From Photobacterium toruni (GTDB lineage: Bacteria > Pseudomonadota > Gammaproteobacteria > Enterobacterales > Vibrionaceae): a stretch of 64,000 nt of DNA. A program made the position numbers and the translations under genes. Below, one piece after another: positions 8,760-16,954 of this stretch. A model generated the notes under the pieces. That model did not search any database and had not been told where the DNA came from. It saw only the letters and a program-made list of their open reading frames with translations. The stretch spans positions 248,001-312,000 of the forward strand of contig NZ_AP024855.1 of assembly GCF_024529955.1 (NCBI RefSeq). The letters are read 5' to 3'. Positions within the stretch are counted from its first letter, which is position 1. Every line of letters starts with the position of its first letter.

Positions 8760-9230
8760 TTAAACATTTTTTACTCTATCAACCATAAGATTATTTACCC
8801 ACATCACAGCAAATAAAACAATCAATGTAACGATAAAAGTTGTTACCCCATATTGTAAAGACAACGTGCAAAGGTGCATCAATGTTGCTGAGATTAATTT
8901 ACCTGAAGAAAACTCAGACAAAACAATAATATTGATAACGCTTAAACCCGCAAATAAACTCAGCATGCACAAAGACATCATTGATTGTCTTTTAATACTA
9001 AACAACTTGTTGCTACGACTCCCTTCAAAGAGCAATTTTTGTCCTAAAGAATACGATACAAACAACAATAACGTACTGTATCCTAGTGAAAATATAAAAA
9101 TAGATATTGGGTAAAGCACTTTACTTGAACCCAATAAAAAAACAAATTTTGCCGCTTCTAATGCACTAAAAAAGACAATTGCTGCTAGTGTATAAAAAAC
9201 GATTCCACGAATAAGTCGAGCTTTGTTCAT
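8760..9230 (-). CDS. Four-segment membrane protein, hypothetical
   Basis: About 156 residues from ATG 9230; a TTG 12 bases earlier is also in frame and neither has a strong ribosome binding site. There are four hydrophobic segments: GIVFYTLAAIVFFSALEAA, YPISIFIFSLGYSTLLLFVSY, MSLCMLSLFAGLSVINIIVL, and YGVTTFIVTLIVLFAVMW. Short loops separate them and the ends are positively charged. No soluble domain or recognised family. It is parallel to ppiC but separated from it by a possible terminator. Confidence 0.55.
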   Translation of the reverse strand: MNKARLIRGIVFYTLAAIVFFSALEAAKFVFLLGSSKVLYPISIFIFSLGYSTLLLFVSYSLGQKLLFEGSRSNKLFSIKRQSMMSLCMLSLFAGLSVINIIVLSEFSSGKLISATLMHLCTLSLQYGVTTFIVTLIVLFAVMWVNNLMVDRVKNV

Positions 9231-9317
9231 TTTAATAACCAAACAGAAATATAATCATCAAACAGGCTGATTAAATACTTCATCTCTAATCTAACCATCC
9301 CCTAATAATACCTACAA

Positions 9318-9345
9318 AAAAGCGCCGAATCATCAGCGCCCTCTT
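9318..9345 (-). terminator. Possible terminator after ppiC
   Basis: On the minus strand the sequence AGGGCGCTGATGATTCGGCGC is followed by TTTTTT. The GCGC arms pair and are extended by G-T pairs, giving a short stem with a good U-tract about 30 bases after the ppiC stop. Confidence 0.5.
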
Positions 9346-9369
9346 AAAAATCGACAATAATCAAATTGG

Positions 9370-9651
9370 CTATGTACGGTATAAAACCTTAATAATATGG
9401 TAACCAAATTTTGTTTTCACAGGACCGATTGGCTCTAGCACTTTACCGTTAAATACGGCTTTATCAAATGCAGGAACCATGGCACCTTTTTTAAACTCGC
9501 CTAAATCACCACCTCTTTTACCTGATGGGCACGTCGAGTATTTTTTAGCAAGCGCCTGAAATTTAGCCCCTTTTTTAAGTTGCTCTAAAATATCATCTGC
9601 TTGTTCTTTATGTTTTACTAATATATGAAGTGCTGCTGCTGTTGAAGCCAT
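9370..9651 (-). CDS. ppiC: Parvulin-type peptidyl-prolyl cis-trans isomerase PpiC
   Basis: A 93-residue protein, exactly the length of E. coli PpiC and nearly superposable on it: [13 protein letters not shown], then [23 protein letters not shown], and the closing [12 protein letters not shown]. It is a cytoplasmic single-domain parvulin that speeds prolyl bond isomerisation. It reads toward the IS region and away from the large insertion; its start lies about 100 bases from the left end of that element, so the insertion sits upstream of ppiC and could affect its promoter. Confidence 0.95.
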   Translation of the reverse strand: MASTAAALHILVKHKEQADDILEQLKKGAKFQALAKKYSTCPSGKRGGDLGEFKKGAMVPAFDKAVFNGKVLEPIGPVKTKFGYHIIKVLYRT

Positions 9652-9762
9652 GCTAATAAACCTATTATTACTATATTAATGACACTCGTACTAATGTGAT
9701 GATTATCGCATTAGTTGGCAGAAAATACTAACACTCGATGTTATACTATAACAACTGTCGCT

Positions 9763-9782
9763 AAAAGCATAAAGTGTCCTAA
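9763..9782 (+). repeat. Left end, terminal 20-bp site L1
   Basis: AAAAGCATAAAGTGTCCTAA, seven bases in from the TGT terminus. It is identical over 20 bases to right-end site R2 (reverse complement). Interpreted as a transposase (TnsB-like) binding site. Confidence 0.75.
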
Positions 9783-9817
9783 CAACCTAATTATAATCAA
9801 CTAGTTAACAGCCCAGT

Positions 9818-9837
9818 GAAAGCATATTGTGTCCCAA
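9818..9837 (+). repeat. Left end, internal site L2
   Basis: GAAAGCATATTGTGTCCCAA, matching L1 at 16 of 20 positions, 55 bp further inward. Confidence 0.65.
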
Positions 9838-9840
9838 CAT

Positions 9841-9860
9841 AAAAGCATAAGATGTCCTAA
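9841..9860 (+). repeat. Left end, internal site L3
   Basis: AAAAGCATAAGATGTCCTAA, matching L1 at 18 of 20 positions, 23 bp inward of L2. Confidence 0.7.
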
Positions 9861-10157
9861 TTCGATTCTCATGTTAAAGCCATTGCAATGGTGATATAAA
9901 ATTTCAGTAATTTTGTTTCATCATTATTACTAGCGAAGTCTATACATGAAGCCTGAATAACCTCAGTGGTAGTTAAGATACGACAGAATCGCTTGGTGAT
10001 CACATGAGTCAGCCAAGGAGGCTAACTCAAAAGTGGACAATTATTGCTTAGAGTAAAAAGCCTAAATATTTCATTCTTGCGTATTACAATATGAATGGAG
10101 ATATACTTGAGTGAATAAAAACACACCTATATTGCATATTTCGGATTAACTTTCATA
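9861..10157. other. Gene-free subterminal region of the insertion
   Basis: About 300 bases between the left-end repeats and the first cargo gene. No frame with a ribosome binding site was found. It contains stop codons in all frames and no further copy of the 20-bp site. Confidence 0.5.
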
Positions 10158-10331
10158 TTAATCATCCACCACTTCTATTGTTTTATGCTGAGCACCAAGA
10201 TACGTGTCTTCATCAATTTTGTAGCGTAACGTTTCATTACAATGAGGACATTCAAACTCTTCATTAGGCTCGATACACTCATCTTCAATCCAATCCCAAC
10301 CAAGATGTTTCTCGCAAGAGGGGCAATGCAT
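10158..10331 (-). CDS. Small zinc-ribbon protein (57 aa)
   Basis: A short frame starting ATG 10331 with AAGGATAACATC directly upstream, a good ribosome binding site. The product begins MHCPSCEKHLGWDWIEDE and continues with EFECPHCNETLRY, giving two CxxC pairs (residues 3-6 and 28-31), a compact zinc ribbon. The C-terminal half is acidic and uncharged (IEVVDD end). It is the last gene of the minus-strand defence cluster, 38 bases after the YgjP-type gene. No function is known; a nucleic-acid or protein-binding accessory is plausible from the fold alone. Confidence 0.75.
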   Translation of the reverse strand: MHCPSCEKHLGWDWIEDECIEPNEEFECPHCNETLRYKIDEDTYLGAQHKTIEVVDD

Positions 10332-10369
10332 GATGTTATCCTTTTTTACTCAATCTAATGCCTTAAATC

Positions 10370-11158
10370 CTACTCATTCAAATACAGCTCTGCCATGCCA
10401 TCGAGCTTGTTTTTCACTTCTTGCCAGTTGGGCATTACGCTGGTTAATAAGCGCCAGAAGTTTTCACTGTGGTTGTATTCAGCGATGTGGCAAAGCTCAT
10501 GTAATATTACGTAATCAATACACTCTTTAGGTGCTTTTATCAGGTGAGGGTTGAGCATTAACGTCCCTTTGGCTGAACAACTTCCCCATTGTTTGCGCAT
10601 TGGCATAATACGAAATGACGGAATGCCTTTCACCCAAGTAGCCTGCGGCAGAAGTTCAGCTAAACGTTGATGGAAAACCCGTTCTGCTTTAACGCCATAC
10701 CAACCTGAAACTAAGGCTTTTACGAGCTTGGGCTTATCATCATTAAAACGATTAAGGGTAACCAACAGCTTGCCTCGATCCATCTTCACGTTGGAAATGG
10801 CTTCTCGGTCTTCAACTACCTTCAATACATAGCGACGACCCAAATAGAATTGCATTTCACCACTAACGTAATGTTTGGTTTGAACATATTCTAAATGAGA
10901 GCGAAATTCTTTCAGTGCATCCCAAATCCAACGTGCTTGGTGCATAACCGCTTCGTGAATAGCCGATTTCTCGGCATCTTCAGGGGCGGTGACGGCAATA
11001 CGGCAATCAGGATGAACGCGAATAGTGATCTTCTTTTTCTTACCTTCAGCAACGATTTTACGAATAACCTCGTAGGTAACCGCTTCATCACCATAGATGA
11101 AGCTGTATTCCTCAATGCTATTTTCTTTGCTGTCTTTCTTGTTATTAATGGATGCCAT
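10370..11158 (-). CDS. YgjP/DUF45-type (M48-like) metallopeptidase, restriction-locus associated
   Basis: A 262-residue protein with the zinc-protease motif HELCH at residues 220-224 and a further His in the following AEYNHSENFW (His230). RIMPMRKQWGSCS around 184-194 is the conserved block of the YgjP (DUF45/SprT-like) family. Its start codon overlaps the hsdR stop by one base (TAATG), so the two are translationally coupled. Genes of this type are often found next to hsdR in type I loci. Its substrate is unknown; a role in turnover or control of the restriction enzyme is only inferred. Confidence 0.88.
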   Translation of the reverse strand: MASINNKKDSKENSIEEYSFIYGDEAVTYEVIRKIVAEGKKKKITIRVHPDCRIAVTAPEDAEKSAIHEAVMHQARWIWDALKEFRSHLEYVQTKHYVSGEMQFYLGRRYVLKVVEDREAISNVKMDRGKLLVTLNRFNDDKPKLVKALVSGWYGVKAERVFHQRLAELLPQATWVKGIPSFRIMPMRKQWGSCSAKGTLMLNPHLIKAPKECIDYVILHELCHIAEYNHSENFWRLLTSVMPNWQEVKNKLDGMAELYLNE

Positions 11159-14100
11159 TAATGGTGACCTGCTAATCCTAGTCGAGTGATTTGAATAACA
11201 TCCGTGATCAGTGTTTGTGCTTTATCAATCCCTAAATCATTAAACAGTAATGGTAATAGACCTAATCGAATTTGGTTTTCAATCTCAGCAGGGTTAATGG
11301 AATATTCACTCACTGCCTTGCGTACAATCGTATCGATATCCAGTGCATATTGAATGCATTGCTCTTCGGGTAAAGGCAATGGCTCACCTAATACTTTTAA
11401 GAACAAACCATAGAATGCTTGAACATGACGTTTGATTTTTGGGTCGAGTTCAGCAAAGCGATCTTTAGGCATTCCCGCCACATCGCGATCTTTGACCTGT
11501 TGCTCGAAATCAGCGAACAAAAGGTATTGTTTTACTGGACTATCAAACATCTCTTTAGTTTGGGCAATTGCTTTTTTTAACAGGTTAGAGAAATACTCTT
11601 GCGCATAAGGATCATCCGCTAAGTCTTGCTCAATCATCTTGGTAACACGACCTGTGATAACGTCTTTTTTGTTATTCGCTTCATCATCCGTCATTTGCTC
11701 TGGCTTGGCATCTTTGCCCATGTTACCCACCAAATACGCACCTTCAGGCTCTTTAATATCAACGCCACCAATGTGTTTGTCTAACATTGCACGAATGCTG
11801 TCGGCATACTCATCGTAATCAACGGTTTCTTCGGCATCTTCACGAACTTGTTTGCGCAGTTGAGACATACTTTTTAAGGTTTTCTTATACAACTCACGCT
11901 TATTATCAAAGCTCTTATCATTGAAGTAATTTGCTGACTGTAACGCCACCTTTAAACAGTTAGCAAAAGCTGTTAGCGCATCATAGAAGTCATTACGTAG
12001 CTTTAGATTGGTATCGGTTAATTGGCCCTCAATGGTATCAATTTTAGGAGCTAATACCTGACGCAGTGCCTGACCGTCTTGCTTGTTCTTTACGTCAGCA
12101 AAAATAGACCATAATGCATCGTATAAACCCGGTAGTTTTTTATACTCGGTGTCCATACGGTTATATAACCCTTTAAGATCATCAATATCAAAGCCACCTT
12201 TAATGCGTTCTTCTAGCTCTTGGTAGTTTGCTATCGATGCATCAAGCTCTTTTAAAATGCCGCGATAATCAATCAGGTAACCAAATTGCTTTTTCGCATG
12301 TAAGCGGTTAACACGGGCAATGGCTTGAATAAGGTTATGCTGTTTTAACGGTTTATCGATGTATAACACTGTGTTTTTGGGTTCATCAAAGCCTGTTAAC
12401 AGCTTATCGACCACGATCATAATGTCGGGGCCTTCATCCTTTTCAAATTCTTGAATGATGTGTTTGGTATAGGCTTTTTCGTCCGTCCAACCTTTATCGG
12501 TGACATTGGTTTTCCACCAATTTTGCACAATATCGGTGCTTTCACTGTCAACGTTATCGTGTCCCTCACGAGTATCAGGCGGCGACATCGCAACCACAGA
12601 GGTGACTTTACCGATTTTATCTAACAGCATCTTGTAGCGAATGGCAGAGGCTTTAGAATCACACGTCAATTGACCTTTTAAGCCTTGGTTTTTGAAATTC
12701 TGAAAGTGATCTGAGATATCATAAGCAATTAACTCTAAACGACCTTCGGTTTGATAAACCTGACCTTTTTGAGCAAATTTACGCTTTAAGTCAGCGCGTT
12801 GTTTTTCAGATAAATCTTTAGTGATCCGTTCAAACCATGCATCAATGGCTTTATCGTTGGTGCTGAGATCAGGAATACGCTCTTCATAGAGTAATGGAGT
12901 AACGGTGCCATCTTCTACCGCTTGTTGCATGGTGTAAGAGTGGATGATTTTACCGAATTTATTCTCGGTCTTATCGTCTTGCAGTAGTGGTGTACCCGTA
13001 AAACCAATATAAGCCGCTTTGGGTAGGGCTTGGAGCATACGGATATTGTTTTCACCGTTTTGGCTGCGGTGACCTTCATCGACAAGTACGATAATATCGG
13101 GGCTATCGTTGTAGCATTCTGGAAGGTGAATTGCAGTACCAAACTTGTTGATAATCGAGAATATAATACGCTCATTGCCTTTACTAATTTGCTCGGCAAG
13201 GCGTTTGCCTGTGGTTGCCATTGCTGCGGTTTTATCTTTATCAGATAGAGCACCACCGGATGCAAAGGTGCGAGCCAGTTGATCTTCTAAGTCCACACGG
13301 TCGGTCACGACAATCACGCGACATTTGGCGAGTTCTTTTAACCAAATAAGGGCTTTGGATAAAAACACCATCGTGAATGATTTACCAGAGCCTGTGGTAT
13401 GCCAAATCACACCGCCATTACGTGCGCCTTTGTCATCAAAAGAGGTGATGCGCTCCACTAAGGCTTTAATGCCAAACACTTGCTGATAACGCGCAACGAT
13501 CTTGCCTGCTTTTTTATCAAACAGAGTAAATAGACGCGTCATTTCGAGTAGACGATCATGATGAAGTAGCGAAACCAACAAGCGATCTTGATCGGTCACT
13601 ACCAAATCACCGCCAGCGATTAACGATAAATATTCATCTTTTAATGCTGATGGTCGATGGCTAAAAATAGCATTCAGTTGTGATGCTGTTAAGGAGGTAT
13701 TTTTCAGGCGTTCAACCGTGCTTTCTGTGATTTGCTCTTCTTTCCACTTTGCCCAAAACTTTTCAGGAGTGCCGCAGGTGCCATATAAACCATCATGACC
13801 ATTAATCGATAGCAACAATTGGCTGTAAGCAAACAGATGCGGAATTTCATCGACTTTTTGGTTACGGATATTTTGTGAAATGCCTTCGGTGATCGTCGGT
13901 TTGCCATTGGATGATGAATCAGGGCGTTTGGCCTCAATCACTACCCACGGCAAGCCATTCACAAAACACACCACATCAGGAATGCGTTTACCTGTGCCAC
14001 GGGCATTCTCGACTTCCATCTCTTCTGTGAAATGAAATTGATTGTTTTCAGGTGTTTCCCAATCAATGATCTCAATGGTTGGGTTGGCTTTTTTACCTTC

Positions 14101-14433
14101 AACAAACTCAGTCACACCAATGCCATAAGTTAGCGCGTTATAAAGCTTTTCATTGGCGGCTTTTAGCCCTTCATTCATTGCAGGGTTACTAAGCTCTTGC
14201 ACGATTTTATCAATGGCAGATTCTGATAAATGGCGTTCTTTACCCATGAATGAGTAGGTTTTAAAGCTCAGAACCTTGCGCAATACCGATGGCAGAATAA
14301 CGGTAGTTTTGTTGCCACGTATCGCCATACATTCACTCGGTGGAATGAACTGATAACCAAGGTTGGTAAGCAGGGTAAGTGCTGGGATTTTTGCACTTTG
14401 TTCTTCACGGAAATTGGGAGTGTAGTGTTCCAT
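11158..14433 (-). CDS. hsdR: Type I restriction enzyme, endonuclease/translocase subunit HsdR
   Basis: A 1091-residue protein. The N-terminal nuclease domain has Asp153 in IPDVVCF and Glu167-x-Lys169 in VVIEAKRP, the PD-(D/E)XK triad. The helicase-like motor follows, with Walker A TTGSGKS (346-352), a DEGHRSQ box II, GFTGTPL (motif III), and the late arginine motif in HNLIQAIARVNR. The C-terminal helical domain contacts the methylase core. HsdR translocates unmethylated DNA and cleaves it at a distance. It is separated from hsdM-hsdS by four unrelated genes (14475-18287), an unusual split. Confidence 0.96.
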   Translation of the reverse strand: MEHYTPNFREEQSAKIPALTLLTNLGYQFIPPSECMAIRGNKTTVILPSVLRKVLSFKTYSFMGKERHLSESAIDKIVQELSNPAMNEGLKAANEKLYNALTYGIGVTEFVEGKKANPTIEIIDWETPENNQFHFTEEMEVENARGTGKRIPDVVCFVNGLPWVVIEAKRPDSSSNGKPTITEGISQNIRNQKVDEIPHLFAYSQLLLSINGHDGLYGTCGTPEKFWAKWKEEQITESTVERLKNTSLTASQLNAIFSHRPSALKDEYLSLIAGGDLVVTDQDRLLVSLLHHDRLLEMTRLFTLFDKKAGKIVARYQQVFGIKALVERITSFDDKGARNGGVIWHTTGSGKSFTMVFLSKALIWLKELAKCRVIVVTDRVDLEDQLARTFASGGALSDKDKTAAMATTGKRLAEQISKGNERIIFSIINKFGTAIHLPECYNDSPDIIVLVDEGHRSQNGENNIRMLQALPKAAYIGFTGTPLLQDDKTENKFGKIIHSYTMQQAVEDGTVTPLLYEERIPDLSTNDKAIDAWFERITKDLSEKQRADLKRKFAQKGQVYQTEGRLELIAYDISDHFQNFKNQGLKGQLTCDSKASAIRYKMLLDKIGKVTSVVAMSPPDTREGHDNVDSESTDIVQNWWKTNVTDKGWTDEKAYTKHIIQEFEKDEGPDIMIVVDKLLTGFDEPKNTVLYIDKPLKQHNLIQAIARVNRLHAKKQFGYLIDYRGILKELDASIANYQELEERIKGGFDIDDLKGLYNRMDTEYKKLPGLYDALWSIFADVKNKQDGQALRQVLAPKIDTIEGQLTDTNLKLRNDFYDALTAFANCLKVALQSANYFNDKSFDNKRELYKKTLKSMSQLRKQVREDAEETVDYDEYADSIRAMLDKHIGGVDIKEPEGAYLVGNMGKDAKPEQMTDDEANNKKDVITGRVTKMIEQDLADDPYAQEYFSNLLKKAIAQTKEMFDSPVKQYLLFADFEQQVKDRDVAGMPKDRFAELDPKIKRHVQAFYGLFLKVLGEPLPLPEEQCIQYALDIDTIVRKAVSEYSINPAEIENQIRLGLLPLLFNDLGIDKAQTLITDVIQITRLGLAGHH

Positions 14434-14474
14434 TATGTTCTTCTTATTTTAAAGAATACGATCATGCTCTGGCG

Positions 14475-15569
14475 TTATTGACGAATTAACGTATCCAATT
14501 CTTTTAATAATTTGAGTTTGTTTTCAACTTCTGATTTTAAATGGTCGAGGTCAGTACTGGTAATCGTGTTAAAGGTAAAGCACATATAGTTATCGGCTTC
14601 TACGCCAAGATAACGATATGGATGTTGTTCTAATGCTTTTAGCACGATGTCTTTTTGTTCTTCGGTTGTGAAGTAAAGATAAAAATTAATCGCCATACCA
14701 CTGGCACTTTGACTATCCATAAACAGCACAATGTCGGATTTATTATTTGCGTCGTGTTCTAGCCACTGACTTAATGCAAAACGAATCGCATTGTTATCTT
14801 TGTTCCATATTTTGATGGGCTTGGTAAAAATAGTTTGTTTGAATGTCGTTTCTAAGTGGTGCTGAATATCAGCTTCAAGTTGTATAAAAACTTGCTGCTT
14901 CATCTGAGTGATTTGTTTTAACTCTTGGTAATTTTTTAAAATAAAGTCCGTATTGGCTTGTAAGTGCTTTGAATCCATTAATATATTCTCCAAGTGAAGA
15001 AGAAAATCACGCAGTAAGACTGTCCATTTTGATAACGGCTGAGAAATAAAGTGCTCGGCTAATTTCGCTTTGAGTTTCTCGATAAGAGTCGGGTAACAGA
15101 GTCCTAACCATTTGGGATATCCATCAGGTAAATCTCCCGTCGGTGACAACACTACAAAGATAGGCGTTTTATCTCTGAATATGCCTTGTTGAACATACGC
15201 TTCATAGCTGTCGAATGGGTTATTTTGTTCATGGTAGATTTTATTTTCAATCACCATAACCCAATCATCACTTTCCAAGAGTAAATCAATACGGCTATTT
15301 GATTGTGTTACCACTTCTCTTGCTGGCGCACTGATTAATTCAGCTTTTAGCTCGGTTAACGATAACGATTCTAGCAATGCTGATAGCACCAATGAGCCTA
15401 AACCATGTTCACCGTTGGGATCGCAGAAGAAAGCCAGAATATCTGTGGTTGGATTTTCGTAATAACCACGGCTACCAATGCAGAAAATAGTGGTTTCAGT
15501 GGTGACTTTAGGCAGTTGTTTGAAGTCATTAATGCATCGTTGTAGATGCTGATATGCGTTTGTATCCAT
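14475..15569 (-). CDS. PD-(D/E)XK nuclease superfamily protein (PDDEXK_4-like)
   Basis: A 364-residue protein. TTDILAFFCDPNGEHGLG (41-58) resembles the first conserved block of the family, and the catalytic set is visible as Asp95 in SRIDLLLES and Glu108-x-Lys110 in VMVIENKIYH. The C-terminal half is helical with an aromatic patch (NFYLYFTTEE...YRYLGVEADNYMCF) typical of a long uncharacterised tail. It sits 41 bases upstream of hsdR, with AGGCTAAAG before its ATG. In this context it is probably a defence nuclease, acting alone or with the small protein encoded just upstream; that is inference. Confidence 0.8.
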   Translation of the reverse strand: MDTNAYQHLQRCINDFKQLPKVTTETTIFCIGSRGYYENPTTDILAFFCDPNGEHGLGSLVLSALLESLSLTELKAELISAPAREVVTQSNSRIDLLLESDDWVMVIENKIYHEQNNPFDSYEAYVQQGIFRDKTPIFVVLSPTGDLPDGYPKWLGLCYPTLIEKLKAKLAEHFISQPLSKWTVLLRDFLLHLENILMDSKHLQANTDFILKNYQELKQITQMKQQVFIQLEADIQHHLETTFKQTIFTKPIKIWNKDNNAIRFALSQWLEHDANNKSDIVLFMDSQSASGMAINFYLYFTTEEQKDIVLKALEQHPYRYLGVEADNYMCFTFNTITSTDLDHLKSEVENKLKLLKELDTLIRQ

Positions 15570-15617
15570 ACTTTAGCCTTTACGTTGTTTTAATAGCAGT
15601 TTGAAACAAGCTTTTTT

Positions 15618-16100
15618 CTATCTCTTTTTGAAGTCGTTCAACACAATGACATTACTCATGTCAATCGGCTGACTTTCCTGTGCCCACTGTTGCCATTGAC
15701 TCAAAAATTCTTGATTTGAGAAAAAGTGCGACTTCTTGTGTTTACTATTACGAGGGAATTGACCTGAAAATAAGTTAAAGCCAAGCAGGTCAATATCTTC
15801 AAGTAACATCCCATCTTCATAGCAGTGGCGTTCAAGGTGCCAAAGCACGTCATTAAGGTGAGCTTGAACACTACGATCACTACGAGGGTGGAACGCACAG
15901 CTATTCACTTCTCTGCCATAATGATCAATGCAGTGTTCGATCTCGACGGTATCAATACCGTTATCATTAGCTAGAGTGTGAAAACAGGCTTTTAACATCG
16001 GTTCAAAATTGTTTAGAAACTGATAAATATCACCTTTTTTGCCTTGACGCGTAACAGTGAAAAAATCTGCAGCCGCTTTAGTGCAGTTAAATACAAGCAT
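15618..16100 (-). CDS. Unknown protein, DUF6933-like, in the defence cluster
   Basis: A 160-residue protein beginning MLVFNCTKAAADFF, a start that resembles the small DUF6933 group; the assignment is tentative. The middle has a His/Asp-rich segment (VEIEHCIDHYGREV) and the motif AHLNDVLWHLERHCYEDGMLLEDIDLLGFN. There is no nuclease or ATPase motif and no membrane segment. AAGGATC precedes the ATG. It is 48 bases upstream of the PD-(D/E)XK gene on the same strand, so the pair may function together. A perfect 12-bp palindrome lies upstream of it. Confidence 0.65.
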   Translation of the reverse strand: MLVFNCTKAAADFFTVTRQGKKGDIYQFLNNFEPMLKACFHTLANDNGIDTVEIEHCIDHYGREVNSCAFHPRSDRSVQAHLNDVLWHLERHCYEDGMLLEDIDLLGFNLFSGQFPRNSKHKKSHFFSNQEFLSQWQQWAQESQPIDMSNVIVLNDFKKR

Positions 16101-16171
16101 TTATTTAAGATCCTTATTGGAAAATCTGTTCACTTTCAACTTGGCCCAAAATATGACAGTGCAGCTAAGAT

Positions 16172-16198
16172 AAATTGTGACGCACAGCGTCACAATTT
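16172..16198. promoter_or_regulatory. Perfect 12-bp inverted repeat upstream of the DUF6933-like gene
   Basis: AAATTGTGACGC and GCGTCACAATTT are separated by 3 bases. There is no T-run on either side, so it is a weak terminator at best. It could be an operator or a transcript-processing hairpin between the HNH gene and the next block of minus-strand genes. Confidence 0.6.
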
Positions 16199-16318
16199 GG
16201 AAACACTAGAAAAAACATGCGCATATTGCATATATTTGAGGTGCCACACACTTACCAAACACTCCCATTTACAATGCAAAAAGGCTTTTGAATACTTGTA
16301 ACGGATTTGTATCTGTCA

Positions 16319-16954
16319 TTACGCAACCCATTTTTTCAACACATTGATTGCCGCAGGAGAAAACGGTTCCAATTTTCCATCACTTGGCGTAGCTAAATCG
16401 TCGATAACCATTTCAAGCAACTCGTCGTCATCTAACCCGTCATCGGGATTGATGCCATTCACCGATAACAGGGTAAAGATGTATTGTTTTCGTTGTTCAA
16501 CTAAACTGCGGTTGTTTCTCTCCGTATCACCAAGATTGAGCACCTGAATGGCAATATTTGCTCTTTCAGTCGTTCCTGATACTCTGCCACTGAGAGAATA
16601 AGTGAGTTCTGTTTCACACTCAGCCATTAAAGGCGTAAGGGGTATAATCTGAGATGCATGACTGTCATCACATTGATTTGACGTGTTACAGCTGGCAACA
16701 ATATTAGTAAGGTCTAGACTACGATTCGGCGCAATTCTACGAGCCTCAACATGCTCATTCATTGTGTCACTGTTTGTACCAGAAATCGCTTTGCCGCAAT
16801 AAGCACAAATATAAAACTGCTCAGTCGTACACTGGTAACGAATTGCTTCGCGTTCAACTTCAGTGAGGTCGGCATAAACGCCACGAGGGTTGCCACGCTT
16901 CCAGCTAATTAATTCTTGAGGTTCCGCACCTTGCTGCTTAATTATTCTGCGCAA
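16319..16954 (-). CDS. HNH endonuclease, PtuB-like (Septu-type effector)
   Basis: A 211-residue protein with an HNH/zinc core: Cys50-x-x-Cys53 in CAYCGK, His68 in NEHVEARR, then NIVASCNTSNQCDDSH (84-99), which supplies the second Cys pair and the HNH residues. This resembles the retron/Septu-associated HNH family (TIGR02646). The start is TTG 16954, supported by AAGGAG eight bases upstream; it overlaps the end of the ATPase gene by 17 bases. Overlap with an SMC-like ATPase is the standard PtuA-PtuB arrangement, in which the nuclease cuts DNA once the ATPase complex is triggered. Confidence 0.82.
   Translation of the reverse strand: MRRIIKQQGAEPQELISWKRGNPRGVYADLTEVEREAIRYQCTTEQFYICAYCGKAISGTNSDTMNEHVEARRIAPNRSLDLTNIVASCNTSNQCDDSHASQIIPLTPLMAECETELTYSLSGRVSGTTERANIAIQVLNLGDTERNNRSLVEQRKQYIFTLLSVNGINPDDGLDDDELLEMVIDDLATPSDGKLEPFSPAAINVLKKWVA

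Noticed and set aside
9763..9860. The repeats as a CRISPR array
   Set aside because: Only three copies with unequal spacing (55 and 23 bp), imperfect identity, and matching inverted copies 13.6 kb away. No cas genes are nearby.
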